64,000 nt of DNA, taken from contig JAHEEK010000004.1 in the NCBI GenBank assembly GCA_024640765.1, positions 186,001 through 250,000 of the forward strand. Reading direction: 5' to 3'. A program made the translations under genes and the position numbers. The DNA is from Nereida sp024640765. Its GTDB lineage: Bacteria > Pseudomonadota > Alphaproteobacteria > Rhodobacterales > Rhodobacteraceae. Shown here piece by piece: positions 26,018-35,181 of this stretch (positions within the stretch are counted from its first letter, which is position 1; the number at the start of each line of letters is the position of its first letter). The notes beneath the pieces were generated by a model, which was given only the letters and a program-made list of their open reading frames with translations, made no database searches and was not told the DNA's origin.

Positions 26018-26077
26018 ACGCACAGAAGTTTGCACCAAACACTGGCAAGCCCGCCCACACTGCCCCATATAAAGGGC

Positions 26078-26767
26078 ATGTTGAAATTTGCCCCCATCCT
26101 TTTGGCGCTTGCCTATGGCTATGTCATGGTGCGCTTTTCTGCGTGGCGCACGGCCCGCGAGCTTGATCGCAACAACACCGAGCTTGCTGATCCCATTTTG
26201 ACAACCCACACCGCGGCCATGGCCAAGGCGCTCGATATCCCGCGCATCCGCGTGCACATCTACGAGATCGAGCCCGTCAACGGACTGGCCGCACCTGACG
26301 GGCGTATTTTCATCACACGTGGGTTTTATCAGAAATTTCAGGCCGGTGAGGTCACAGGCGCGGAAATGGCATCAGTCATCGCCCATGAATTGGGACACGT
26401 CGCGTTGGGTCATTCGCGCCGCCGAATGATTGATTTTTCAGGCCAAAATGCGCTGCGCACAGCACTGGCTATGGTTTTGGGGCGCTTTATTCCGGGTGTC
26501 GGCCCGTGGATTGCGGGGATGCTGACATCGCTGATCGCGGCACGGCTTTCACGAACCGATGAATATGAGGCGGACGCATATGCCTCAGCGTTGCTGCACA
26601 AATCCGGCATCGGGGTTGAACCGCAAAAGACGCTTTTCACCAAGCTTGAAAAACTAACGGGCGCACGCGGCGGCAGCCCTGCGTGGTTGCTTAGCCACCC
26701 TAAAACTGAAGAACGGATCAAAGCAATTGAGGCCAATGTCGCCAAATGGGATGCGGTGCAAAAGTAA
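26078..26767 (+). CDS. M48 family zinc metalloprotease
   Basis: A 229-residue Ste24/HtpX/BepA-type peptidase. The N-terminus is a hydrophobic anchor or uncleaved signal (FAPILLALAYGYVMV), then comes the zinc motif HELGH (103-107) and the third ligand in the DEYEADAYA segment; a hydrophobic hairpin lies between them. It is shorter than HtpX and lacks TPR repeats, so it belongs with the small M48 proteins of unknown substrate. ATG 26078 (MLKFAPILL) is preferred to 26030, which would put 16 polar residues ahead of the signal. Confidence 0.87.
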   Translation: MLKFAPILLALAYGYVMVRFSAWRTARELDRNNTELADPILTTHTAAMAKALDIPRIRVHIYEIEPVNGLAAPDGRIFITRGFYQKFQAGEVTGAEMASVIAHELGHVALGHSRRRMIDFSGQNALRTALAMVLGRFIPGVGPWIAGMLTSLIAARLSRTDEYEADAYASALLHKSGIGVEPQKTLFTKLEKLTGARGGSPAWLLSHPKTEERIKAIEANVAKWDAVQK

Positions 26768-26790
26768 CGCCTAGTAAGTCAGCAGACCTC

Positions 26791-27333
26791 TTAGGACTGA
26801 AGCGCTTTGCCCAACCGCGGCAGACGCGCTTTTTTCAACAGCCCCCGCGTGGTCCATGTACTGCCTGACAGCTTGTCTGCTTGGGAGCGCACCCCTTCAA
26901 CGACGTCGGCCATGACCTCAGGGTTGGCATGCCACAGCCCCAACAAGAATTGATCGGGGTCTGCGCGCGAAACGCCTTCTTCGGCCAGAATATTGCGCGG
27001 GAAATCTTTGGCGTTGTTGGTAATGATCACATCGGACGAGCCTGCGATGGCCGCAGCCAACACATGAATATCATTCTGGTCAGGCAGCCAAAGCCGCGCC
27101 AAATCACCGTCTTTGGGCCGTATTTGGGCGCGTGTGAAATGCGCATTGAGCATCACCGCCTCAGACCGCGCAGCGACCTCGTCACTTGCCCCATGGCGCG
27201 CCGCAGCGCGGGCCCATTCTTCCAACAGCCGTTCAGACCACTGCGGCTCAAACAGCCCCGTGCGGGCGGCACCAATGACCACCTCGCGCATCACGGTTGG
27301 ATAAAGAACGCAGGCGTCGATTAGCGCTTTCAC
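26791..27333 (-). CDS. PIN domain protein next to rRNA methyltransferase
   Basis: A 180-residue PIN-fold protein with the expected acidic residues: D6 in ALIDACVLYP, and further aspartates in DQNDIHVLAAAI and NNAKDFP. PIN domains are usually Mg-dependent RNases. Its start codon overlaps the stop of the upstream methyltransferase gene by 4 nt (ATGA, 27330-27333), so the two are translationally coupled. No antitoxin-like gene is present. This matches a PIN subfamily I recall as typical of Rhodobacteraceae (RSP_2648 type). A role in RNA processing with the methyltransferase is plausible but unproven. Confidence 0.85.
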   Translation of the reverse strand: MKALIDACVLYPTVMREVVIGAARTGLFEPQWSERLLEEWARAAARHGASDEVAARSEAVMLNAHFTRAQIRPKDGDLARLWLPDQNDIHVLAAAIAGSSDVIITNNAKDFPRNILAEEGVSRADPDQFLLGLWHANPEVMADVVEGVRSQADKLSGSTWTTRGLLKKARLPRLGKALQS

Positions 27334-28559
27334 GGCAGCAACCGATAAAACAGCGCCTTCAAGTATCCGCTTTCCGAAAGCTGTGGCATCAACGGATGAT
27401 CTGGTCCTGCAAACCCTGCGTGAATGTGCTGGGCACGGCGCCCTGCCCGCCCGATACCCCGCGCCGATGAGCGCGCAAATTTATGCACATCCGCTGCGTG
27501 CGAGCATGAGCACAGCACAAGATATCCGCCCTCGGCCACAAGTGGTGCCGCCAGTTTTGCCACCCGCTCATAGGCGCGCAGTCCACGATCGAGCGATTTT
27601 TTCGACGGCGCAAATGCAGGTGGATCACAGACCACCACGTCGAACTTAGCACCTTCTTCGTTTAGCGCCTCAAGAACGGCAAATGCATCCCCTTTGCGCG
27701 TGCTGAGCTTGTCGCCCATGCCCATGGCATCCGCACCGCCTTGGGCCAGATCAAGCGCGGGCTGTGCACCGTCAACGCACGTGGCGCTTTGCGCACCCGC
27801 CGCCAGCGCCGCAAGCCCAAAGCCACCAACATGGGAAAACACGTCCAACACCCGTGCGTCTTTCGACAGCCGCGCCGTTACCGCGTGGTTTGGCCGTTGG
27901 TCAAAGAACAGACCAGTTTTTTGACCACCCATAACGTCCGCCAGATAAATGGCACCGTTCATCGGCACTTCCAATGGCCTGTCCGGCGCTGTGCCTGCAA
28001 GAACCTCGGACACGTCATCAAGCCCTTCCAGCCCGCGCGCACGGCCCGAGGCGTTTTTGATCACACAGCTCACGCCCGTCACCGATTGCAGCGCGGCTGA
28101 CAGCTGCGCAATCCGCGCATCGGCCCAAGCGGCGTTAGGTTGCACCACTGCAACATCGCCAAACCGGTCAATGATAACACCGGGCAGCCCATCAGCCTCT
28201 GCGTGGATCAACCTGTAGAATGGCGCATCGAACATCCGCTCACGGTGCTCGAACGCCGTCTGCAACCGCGCCTCAAACCACGCCTGATCAATCGTCGTAG
28301 TAACATCGCGGTCAAGCATGCGCGCAATGATCTGGCTGTCGGGTGTGACCCCCACAAGGCCCAATGGCTTGCGGTCTGCGTCTTCCAAAATGGCCAAGCT
28401 ACCAGCGCCTAAGGCTTTGGTGCGCCGATCCGTCACCAAATCCTCTGCATAGACCCAAGGCGCGCCAAACCTGATGGCACGGGCGTCGGATTTTGGTTTC
28501 AGTCGAACTACGGGAAGATCGATGGGTGAAGCGGGCACATCTGTGGTGGTTTGTGTCAT
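27330..28559 (-). CDS. Class I SAM-dependent rRNA methyltransferase, RlmI/RlmK type
   Basis: A 409-residue protein with an N-terminal PUA-like domain (LKPKSDARAIRFGAPWVYAED), a central RlmI-like region and a C-terminal Rossmann methyltransferase domain. Seen motifs are VLDVFSHVGGFGLAALAAGA for SAM binding and CDPPAFAPSKKSL for the target-base loop. RlmI of E. coli makes m5C1962 in 23S rRNA; the same site is likely here but not proven. Start 28559 has GGGAGG upstream. It is divergent from edd (154-nt gap) and overlaps the PIN gene. Confidence 0.88.
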   Translation of the reverse strand: MTQTTTDVPASPIDLPVVRLKPKSDARAIRFGAPWVYAEDLVTDRRTKALGAGSLAILEDADRKPLGLVGVTPDSQIIARMLDRDVTTTIDQAWFEARLQTAFEHRERMFDAPFYRLIHAEADGLPGVIIDRFGDVAVVQPNAAWADARIAQLSAALQSVTGVSCVIKNASGRARGLEGLDDVSEVLAGTAPDRPLEVPMNGAIYLADVMGGQKTGLFFDQRPNHAVTARLSKDARVLDVFSHVGGFGLAALAAGAQSATCVDGAQPALDLAQGGADAMGMGDKLSTRKGDAFAVLEALNEEGAKFDVVVCDPPAFAPSKKSLDRGLRAYERVAKLAAPLVAEGGYLVLCSCSHAADVHKFARSSARGIGRAGRRAQHIHAGFAGPDHPLMPQLSESGYLKALFYRLLP

Positions 28560-28713
28560 AATGCCTCCCTTAAAGCACACGATTGAATTGGCCAAGCATC
28601 ATAGCAAACTGCGGCAAACTGTGTCCCACATACTGAAACTGCTGGACTTGTTAGCGCAAACATCGCTAGAACGCGGGTAAATATCAGACGTCAAAGCCGA
28701 TGGAGCCTGCCAC

Positions 28714-30519
28714 ATGTCGCTAAACCCAACCCTCAAAGCCGTGACAGACCGCATCATTGCCCGATCAGAAAAGCGCCGCGGGAAATATCTTGAGCGTATG
28801 CGCAAAGCCGCAGACATTGGCCCCAAACGCGGCCACCTTAGCTGTGGCAACCAAGCCCATGCCTATGCAGCGATGGGCGATGCAAAGGACCGCCTGCTTG
28901 ATGAGCAGTCCCCCAACATTGGCATCATTACCGCCTACAATGACATGCTTTCGGCCCACCAGCCGTTCAAAGAATTCCCTGATCTGATCAAAGCGGCCGC
29001 AGCCACCCACGGCGGCACTGCCCAAGTTGCGGGCGGCGTTCCGGCCATGTGTGACGGCGTGACCCAAGGCCAAGTGGGCATGGAGTTGTCGCTGTTTTCG
29101 CGCGATGTGATCGCATTGGCCGCAGGCGTTGGCCTGTCACACAACACTTATGACGCGGCGATATATTTGGGTGTGTGTGATAAAATCGTGCCAGGTCTTA
29201 TCATTGCTGCCGGTACATTCGGCTATATCCCGTCGGTGTTTGTGCCAGCAGGTCCGATGACCAGTGGCTTGCCTAACGACGAAAAAGCCCGCGTGCGCCA
29301 ACAGTTCGCAACCGGCGACATTGACCGGAGCCAGTTGATGGCCGCCGAAATGGCAAGCTACCACGGCCCCGGCACTTGCACATTTTATGGAACGGCGAAT
29401 TCCAACCAAATGTTGATGGAATTCATGGGGCTGCACCTGCCCGGCGCATCTTTCGTGAACCCCAACACCCCACTTCGCGCAGCCCTTACGGAACATGCTA
29501 CGAAAACGGCCCTCGGCATCACAGGACTGGGCGATTATTATACCCCTGCCTGCGATGTGCTCTCGGAAAAGGCGTTTGTGAATGGCATCGTCGGGCTGAT
29601 GGCGACGGGGGGCTCAACAAACCTTGTGCTGCACCTGCCTGCAATGGCGCGCGCGGCAGGCGTTGAACTTACGCTTGAGGACTTTGCCGATATCTCGGCG
29701 TTGGTGCCATTGATGGCAAAAGTATACCCCAACGGCCTCGCGGACGTGAACCATTTCCACGCTGCAGGTGGGCTGGGCTACATGATCGGTGAGTTGTTGA
29801 ACGCTGGCCTGCTGCACGACGATGTGGATACGATTGTCGGCAAAGGATTGTCGCGCTACACACAAGAGCCTGTGTTGCAGGACGGCAAACTTGAGTACCG
29901 CGAAGGCTCTGCGCAAAGCGAAAATGAAAAAATTCTCCGCCCTGTCTCAAACCCATTCCAACCTGAAGGCGGCGTAAAACAGCTGCGTGGAAACCTTGGG
30001 CACGGCATGATGAAAGTCAGCGCCGTCGCACCCGAACGTCAGATTGTCGAAGCGCCCATCCGTGTTTTCGAAGACCAGCATGACGTAAAAACGGCCTTCC
30101 AAAAGGGCGAGTTCACATCAGATACCATCGTCGTTGTGCGCTTCCAAGGCCCCGCGGCAAACGGCATGCCCGAGTTACACTCGCTCACCCCTACTCTGGC
30201 AGTGTTGCAGGACCGTGGCCTTAAAGTGGCGCTTGTTACAGATGGCCGGATGTCTGGCGCATCAGGCAAAGTTCCATCAGCGATCCACGTAGCACCCGAA
30301 GCGCTTCACGGCGGTCTTTTGTCAAAGCTGCAAGACGGCGATATCGTTCGGGTCGATGCGCAAAACGGCACTTTGGATGTGCTGACCGAAGGCGTTGACG
30401 CGCGCGCAGCAGCCACACCAGACCTTGAGAGCAACACATTCGGCGTTGGCCGCGAAATGTTTGAGGTATTTCGCGCCAACGTAGGCCCTGCTAGTTTTGG
30501 CGCCGGCGTTGTTGTGTAA
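28714..30519 (+). CDS. edd: 6-phosphogluconate dehydratase
   Basis: First committed enzyme of the Entner-Doudoroff pathway: 6-phosphogluconate to 2-keto-3-deoxy-6-phosphogluconate (KDPG). The 601-residue protein is of the IlvD/Edd family; MATGGSTNLVLHLPAMARAAG and VTDGRMSGASGKVPSAIHV are diagnostic, and cysteines for a 4Fe-4S cluster are visible in LSCGNQAHA, AMCDGVTQG and GVCDKIVPG. KDPG aldolase (eda) follows 237 nt later. Most marine roseobacters use this route for glucose. Confidence 0.97.
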   Translation: MSLNPTLKAVTDRIIARSEKRRGKYLERMRKAADIGPKRGHLSCGNQAHAYAAMGDAKDRLLDEQSPNIGIITAYNDMLSAHQPFKEFPDLIKAAAATHGGTAQVAGGVPAMCDGVTQGQVGMELSLFSRDVIALAAGVGLSHNTYDAAIYLGVCDKIVPGLIIAAGTFGYIPSVFVPAGPMTSGLPNDEKARVRQQFATGDIDRSQLMAAEMASYHGPGTCTFYGTANSNQMLMEFMGLHLPGASFVNPNTPLRAALTEHATKTALGITGLGDYYTPACDVLSEKAFVNGIVGLMATGGSTNLVLHLPAMARAAGVELTLEDFADISALVPLMAKVYPNGLADVNHFHAAGGLGYMIGELLNAGLLHDDVDTIVGKGLSRYTQEPVLQDGKLEYREGSAQSENEKILRPVSNPFQPEGGVKQLRGNLGHGMMKVSAVAPERQIVEAPIRVFEDQHDVKTAFQKGEFTSDTIVVVRFQGPAANGMPELHSLTPTLAVLQDRGLKVALVTDGRMSGASGKVPSAIHVAPEALHGGLLSKLQDGDIVRVDAQNGTLDVLTEGVDARAAATPDLESNTFGVGREMFEVFRANVGPASFGAGVVV

Positions 30520-30529
30520 ACGCGGGATT

Positions 30530-30548
30530 GGATATTTATGAACAAAAG
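30530..30548 (-). repeat. 19-nt intergenic motif CTTTTGTTNAAAAATATCC, inverted copy
   Basis: One mismatch to the consensus (A for T). It begins 11 nt after the edd stop and faces a direct copy at 30681-30699; the pair could form a long stem around a 132-nt loop in the edd-eda transcript. Confidence 0.8.
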
Positions 30549-30680
30549 AAGATCAGCCCCCGAGACAGATACGCACGCGCGCAAAAGTCCCGTGGGGCCT
30601 TCTCTTGTTACAGCCATCGGCGTCCCCGCCTGTACTGCCGCTCCCGAATACAAAGCTTAAGTTGATTTACTGTTTCAATT

Positions 30681-30699
30681 CTTTTGTTTAAAAATATCC
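30681..30699 (+). repeat. 19-nt intergenic motif CTTTTGTTNAAAAATATCC, copy 3
   Basis: Exact match with T at the variable position, followed by CCCGCCGGAGGC. It lies 57 nt ahead of eda. Confidence 0.85.
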
Positions 30700-30756
30700 C
30701 CGCCGGAGGCACCCACGTCACTTTCCGGCACCAAATACCCCGAAGAGGATACCACC

Positions 30757-31401
30757 ATGATGAGCCCACTCGACGCCAGCCACCACACCCGCGCAATTTG
30801 TGAACTGGCACCGGTTGTGCCCGTGCTCGTCATCCACGACGCCTCAATCGCACGTCCTTTGGCCGAAGCACTTGTGGCCGGCGGATTGCCCGCACTCGAA
30901 GTGACGTTGCGAACCCCCGCAGCCCTCGACGCGATCCGCGAGATGGCCAAAGTTGAAGGTGGCACCGTTGGCGCCGGAACCCTTTTGACGCCCACAGACG
31001 TAGAAGCCGCTAAAGAAGCCGGCGCGCAGTTCGGTGTCTCGCCTGGTGCAACGCCAAAATTGCTTGAGGCCTGCGCAATCTCAGCGCTGCCGCTGTTGCC
31101 CGGCGCATCCACCGCGTCCGAGGCTATGGCGCTGCTCGAAATTGGCTATTCGGTTCAGAAATTCTTCCCGGCCGAGGCAAATGGCGGTGCTCCCGCACTC
31201 AAAGCAATTGGCGCGCCTTTGCCACAGGTCTCATTTTGCCCAACTGGTGGCGTAACACCCGAAAACGCACCAACGTACCTTGGGCTGTCAAACACGCTTT
31301 GCGTTGGCGGAAGCTGGGTCTGCCCTGCCGATCTGATCGCCGCAAAAGACTGGGCTGCGATTGAAGAGCTGGCGCGCGAAGCCGCAGCACTTAAGCGGTA
31401 A
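30757..31401 (+). CDS. eda: KDPG aldolase
   Basis: Splits KDPG into pyruvate and glyceraldehyde 3-phosphate, completing the Entner-Doudoroff pathway begun by edd. The 214-residue class I aldolase has the general-base glutamate in ALEVTLRTP, VGAGTLLTP, and the Schiff-base lysine in SVQKFFPAEANGG; the phosphate site is in CPTGGV. The sequence begins with two ATG codons, so 30760 is equally possible. The 237-nt gap to edd with two inverted motif copies suggests control between them. Confidence 0.96.
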   Translation: MMSPLDASHHTRAICELAPVVPVLVIHDASIARPLAEALVAGGLPALEVTLRTPAALDAIREMAKVEGGTVGAGTLLTPTDVEAAKEAGAQFGVSPGATPKLLEACAISALPLLPGASTASEAMALLEIGYSVQKFFPAEANGGAPALKAIGAPLPQVSFCPTGGVTPENAPTYLGLSNTLCVGGSWVCPADLIAAKDWAAIEELAREAAALKR

Positions 31402-31413
31402 TCACTTAGCTGT

Positions 31414-31686
31414 TTATTCAGCTACACGCGCGGCACGCCCGCCGCGCCGTCCTGTGGCGGGGGCTGTTTCAAGGCCTTCGCGCAGCGTTTGTGTCATCGG
31501 ATGATCCCCGTTTGATTGCCCGTAGTGGTTAATAAGCGGCTTGATATAATCTTGCATCGCGACACCCGCGGGCAGCCCAAGCGCCCAGTCCAGAAAAATC
31601 GAACGGCACTCAGGCGCGCTGATCCCATCAATTTTATAGCTTTCTTGGATCAATCCGCGTGGGTCCAAAAACTTGAAGTCAATCAT
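31414..31686 (-). CDS. 90-residue conserved hypothetical protein coupled to glnE
   Basis: The ATG at 31684-31686 overlaps the last 8 nt of glnE on the same strand, suggesting coupled translation. The protein (MIDFKFLDPRGLIQESYKID ...) is soluble, with a central segment FLDWALGLPAG and a basic, Arg/Gly-rich tail. There are no motifs I recognise. I believe short homologues sit at the same place in related genomes, so it is probably real. Its link with nitrogen control is only positional. Confidence 0.7.
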   Translation of the reverse strand: MIDFKFLDPRGLIQESYKIDGISAPECRSIFLDWALGLPAGVAMQDYIKPLINHYGQSNGDHPMTQTLREGLETAPATGRRGGRAARVAE

Positions 31687-34528
31687 CACCGCCTGCCCCA
31701 TCTTTTGCGCCCCCAAGGGGCATAATCTGTTCAATACATGCACGCGCCGTTTGCCGCGCCTCAGTCACTTTTGCCAGCGCCTCGTCCTCGGAGCCAGCAC
31801 CCAAAATACCATTTAGAACGCCAACCGCGCCCGTCCCGACTTTTGCTGCATCAAATGGCCCAAGGCTCAACTCGGCCTGCATCGCTTTCACGGCCCATAG
31901 GGTCTTGTAAGCTGCGGTGATGGCGCGTGCGTCCGCGTCATTCAGCCATCCGTTTGCGACTGTTGTCGCCAATTGCGCCGACGTATCGCGAGGTACCTCA
32001 TCAAGCCCCACTTTCAGCGCACTGGCTTGGGCGAACAGCTCAATATCTTGCACGCCGCCCGCACCGTTCTTGACGTCCCACGGATCACTCGCCGGTTTAG
32101 CCCCCGCCAACCGCGCCCGCATATCGCTTGTATCACCCAGCACGTCTTTTTGCGTGTCCCGCAAAATATCATCGCGCAAAGCGTTCCAGTCCTGTGCCAA
32201 CGCCCCGTCACCAAGCGCCTGCGCGCGCGTCAGGGCAAGATGCTCCCACGTCCACGCTTCTTCTTTCTGGTAGCTTGCATAAGAGGCCCAACCACTTGCC
32301 ACAGGCCCTTGCCGCCCCGAAGGGCGCAGCCGCATGTCCACCTCATAAAACCGCCCTTCCGGCAATTGCGCCGTCAACGCCGTAATCAGCGCTTGGGTAA
32401 GGCGGGCAAAATATGTTCGCGTCTGCAACGGCCTTGCACCGTCAGACATAGCATCAGCGTCCGCATCATAAATCAAAATCAAATCCAGATCAGAGCCCGC
32501 GTTTAACTGACCCGCGGCCAGAGACCCCATCGCAATTGGAACCGCTCCGCGCCCCATCGGCGCGCCATGCTTTGATGCAAACTCCGCCGTGACCCGCGGC
32601 CAGAGGGCGCCAACCAAAGCCTTGGCAAGGGACGCGTATTGCGCACCTGCAGTTTGCGCATCAATCACACCGCGCAGATGATGCACGCCGATCCGAAAGT
32701 GCCATTCTTTCTTAATCCGTCGCGCCGTATCCAGCAACGCCTCATAATCCCCACAAGCCGCTAGAGCATCGGAAATTATGCCTCTTAACTGCGCATCACT
32801 TGGGAACGGCGCAAAGAAATCACCCGCAATGACCGCGTCGAGCACGTTGGAATTACGACCCAGATAGGCCGCAAGCGCGGGTGATGTCGCGCAAATCTCA
32901 AGAAGCAAATCCACCAGCGGGGCGTTGGCCTCAAAAAGGGAAAATACCTGCACACCTGCAGGCAAGCCGCGCAAGAACCCATCGAAATGCGCAAGCGCTT
33001 CTTCGGGGCGTGCCGCTTGGGCTAATTTAGCCACAATAGACGGGCGCAGGCGGTTAAAAATTTCTGTAGCGCGGGCAGATCGCATGGCGGGGTAGCTGGG
33101 CCAACGGGCAATCGTTTCTTGGCCAAAATCGTTCGGAACTGTAGGTGTGTCGCTTTCATGCTCGGTCATATTGAGACTTGCGATAGAACCATCTTCAGCA
33201 GGCGCTTCTGGCGCAAAGAACGCCTCTGTACGGCTGTGAACGCTCTCAAATAAGTCCTGCAATCGTTGCTTTAGCGGTGCCACGTCCTCGCCCATCATGG
33301 CGGCAAGCCGGCTGAAGCCTTCTTCATCGCGGGGCAACACGTGGGTTTGCGCGTCGGCAATCATTTGCAAGCGGTGCTCAACATCCCGAAGAGCGCGATA
33401 TTTTACTTTAAGATCGCCCGCCAACTCATTGCTAACCCAACCTTTTGAGGAAATAGCATCAAGCCCTTCGCAGGTACCACGCACACGCAAATCAGGATCG
33501 CGCCCGCCTGCAATCAACTGCTGCGTTTGGGTGAAAAACTCAATCTCGCGAATACCGCCACGGCCCAGTTTCACATTATGCTCGGGCAATGAAATAACCC
33601 CTGCCAACCCCTTGTGTGCCCAAATCTTGAGGCGCATATCATGGGCGTCTTGGATCGCTGCAAAGTCCAGGTGCTTGCGCCAAACGAAAGGTCGAAGCCG
33701 CTCAAGATAAGCCTCCCCGGCTTTGTGATCGCCCGCGCAAACACGCGCCTTTACATGGGCCGCGCGCTCCCATGTGCGCCCCTCAGCCTCGTAATAAAGC
33801 TCGGCTGCAGACATCGACATGCACACGGGCGTCACCGCCGCATCAGGGCGCAACCGCAGGTCCGTTCGAAAGACATAACCATCGCGGGTTTGAGCGCTTA
33901 TCGTTTTGGTTACCGCACGAATAATCTGCACAAATGCGTGGCGCACATCGGCCACATCATCACGGGCATAGCGGCTGTCATCAAAGAGGCAAATCAGATC
34001 AATATCGCTTGAGTAATTCAACTCAAACGCGCCCATCTTACCCATGGCGAGCACAACCAAGCCACCGTTTGTGGCAAGATCATCCTCGGTCAACCACGGC
34101 AGATGCCCCCTTTTGAAACGGGCCGCGAACTCTGCATCAAGGGCCGTTTGAAGTGCCGCGTCCGCAAGGTGGGTCAACGCGGTTGTGACACTTTCCAAGT
34201 GCCAGACACCGGCCAGATCCGCAAGTGCCGTAAGCAAGGCAATCCGTCCTTTTGACCGGCGCAAAGACGGGCTTAGCTCGCTCAGGGGCACGTTTGAGGC
34301 ATAGCCCGCCACTGCCGCTAATTCGGCGCGCAGGGCCCCTTCAGGGTCTGCAAAAGCGTCCTGTAGCCACTCGTGATGCTTGCTGATCAGCCCGCTAAGG
34401 TACGGGCTACATCCTGCGGCACCGGCAACCACATCCGCCAACTGGCCATCGAACAGAACAGCGCGTTCGGCCCCGCGCTCAGGGTCAAAGGCACGCGGCA
34501 TGCGGGTGATGGCATCTGTAAACTTCAT
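31679..34528 (-). CDS. glnE: Glutamine synthetase adenylyltransferase/deadenylase
   Basis: Adds and removes AMP on glutamine synthetase in response to PII and glutamine. The 949-residue protein has the expected duplicated nucleotidyltransferase layout: the first site at LNYSSDIDLICLFDD (deadenylase half) and the second at LNAGSDLDLILIYD (adenylylase half), with a regulatory linker between. The frame is open upstream, but the start at 34528 (MKFTDAITRMPRAFD) matches the family and the intergenic gap to the divergent RDD gene. It is intact despite its length. Confidence 0.95.
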   Translation of the reverse strand: MKFTDAITRMPRAFDPERGAERAVLFDGQLADVVAGAAGCSPYLSGLISKHHEWLQDAFADPEGALRAELAAVAGYASNVPLSELSPSLRRSKGRIALLTALADLAGVWHLESVTTALTHLADAALQTALDAEFAARFKRGHLPWLTEDDLATNGGLVVLAMGKMGAFELNYSSDIDLICLFDDSRYARDDVADVRHAFVQIIRAVTKTISAQTRDGYVFRTDLRLRPDAAVTPVCMSMSAAELYYEAEGRTWERAAHVKARVCAGDHKAGEAYLERLRPFVWRKHLDFAAIQDAHDMRLKIWAHKGLAGVISLPEHNVKLGRGGIREIEFFTQTQQLIAGGRDPDLRVRGTCEGLDAISSKGWVSNELAGDLKVKYRALRDVEHRLQMIADAQTHVLPRDEEGFSRLAAMMGEDVAPLKQRLQDLFESVHSRTEAFFAPEAPAEDGSIASLNMTEHESDTPTVPNDFGQETIARWPSYPAMRSARATEIFNRLRPSIVAKLAQAARPEEALAHFDGFLRGLPAGVQVFSLFEANAPLVDLLLEICATSPALAAYLGRNSNVLDAVIAGDFFAPFPSDAQLRGIISDALAACGDYEALLDTARRIKKEWHFRIGVHHLRGVIDAQTAGAQYASLAKALVGALWPRVTAEFASKHGAPMGRGAVPIAMGSLAAGQLNAGSDLDLILIYDADADAMSDGARPLQTRTYFARLTQALITALTAQLPEGRFYEVDMRLRPSGRQGPVASGWASYASYQKEEAWTWEHLALTRAQALGDGALAQDWNALRDDILRDTQKDVLGDTSDMRARLAGAKPASDPWDVKNGAGGVQDIELFAQASALKVGLDEVPRDTSAQLATTVANGWLNDADARAITAAYKTLWAVKAMQAELSLGPFDAAKVGTGAVGVLNGILGAGSEDEALAKVTEARQTARACIEQIMPLGGAKDGAGGDD

Positions 34529-34663
34529 ATAAAACAACGTGATACGCGCGCCGTGATTGGTCAAGGACAACAATTGATCAAAAAGAGCGAATGCCCTTGA
34601 TCGAATGGGCCCAAACCACCACATAATTGCACATAACAAGTGAAACCACACGGATATTCGCCT

Positions 34664-35107
34664 ATGCACAGCGCCCTTCCCGATCCCGTCGATCAAGCAG
34701 AGTTCTACGTCGATGTACCGCTGAAACGCTTACTGGCGTGGGGGATTGATACGCTTATCATCGCGGCCATATCGATCGCGCTTTGCCTTCTTACGCTTGG
34801 GGTCGGCTTTTTCATCTTCTTTGCAGTCTTCTTTTCCGTCAGCTTTATCTACCGCGTTGTCACGTTGGCGCGCCGGTCGGCCACTGTGGGCATGGGGGTG
34901 GTGGCAATTGAGTTTCGCACCGCCAAGGGCGCCAAATTTGATGCAGGAACCGCGTTTTTGCACACATTGGGATATGTCATCTCATTCGGGGTGCCGGTGT
35001 TGCAGTTGATCTCGATCATCTTGATGTTGATCAGCGAAAAGCGCCAACGAGCGACTGACCATCTGCTGGGGACCGTGGCCATTAACCACTCTGCACATTC
35101 GCGTTAA
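34664..35107 (+). CDS. RDD family membrane protein
   Basis: A 147-residue membrane protein. It has the RDD-type start (VPLKRLLAWGIDTLIIAAIS, where the Arg and Asp of the first helix are the family mark) and three further hydrophobic stretches. RDD proteins are poorly understood; some are Na+/H+ antiporters. The start at 34664 gives the shorter, family-like N-terminus; 34640 is an alternative. It lies 74 nt upstream of bpt and could be cotranscribed. Confidence 0.85.
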   Translation: MHSALPDPVDQAEFYVDVPLKRLLAWGIDTLIIAAISIALCLLTLGVGFFIFFAVFFSVSFIYRVVTLARRSATVGMGVVAIEFRTAKGAKFDAGTAFLHTLGYVISFGVPVLQLISIILMLISEKRQRATDHLLGTVAINHSAHSR

Positions 35108-35181
35108 CGCACCACGCAGACAGGGGTTGGCGAGACTGTTTTCGCTTGCTAGGGTTTCCGTATTCAAGAATTGGATTATCA

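Noticed and set aside
26791..27333. Toxin-antitoxin module
   Set aside because: The PIN gene has no partner of antitoxin size; it is coupled to a methyltransferase instead.
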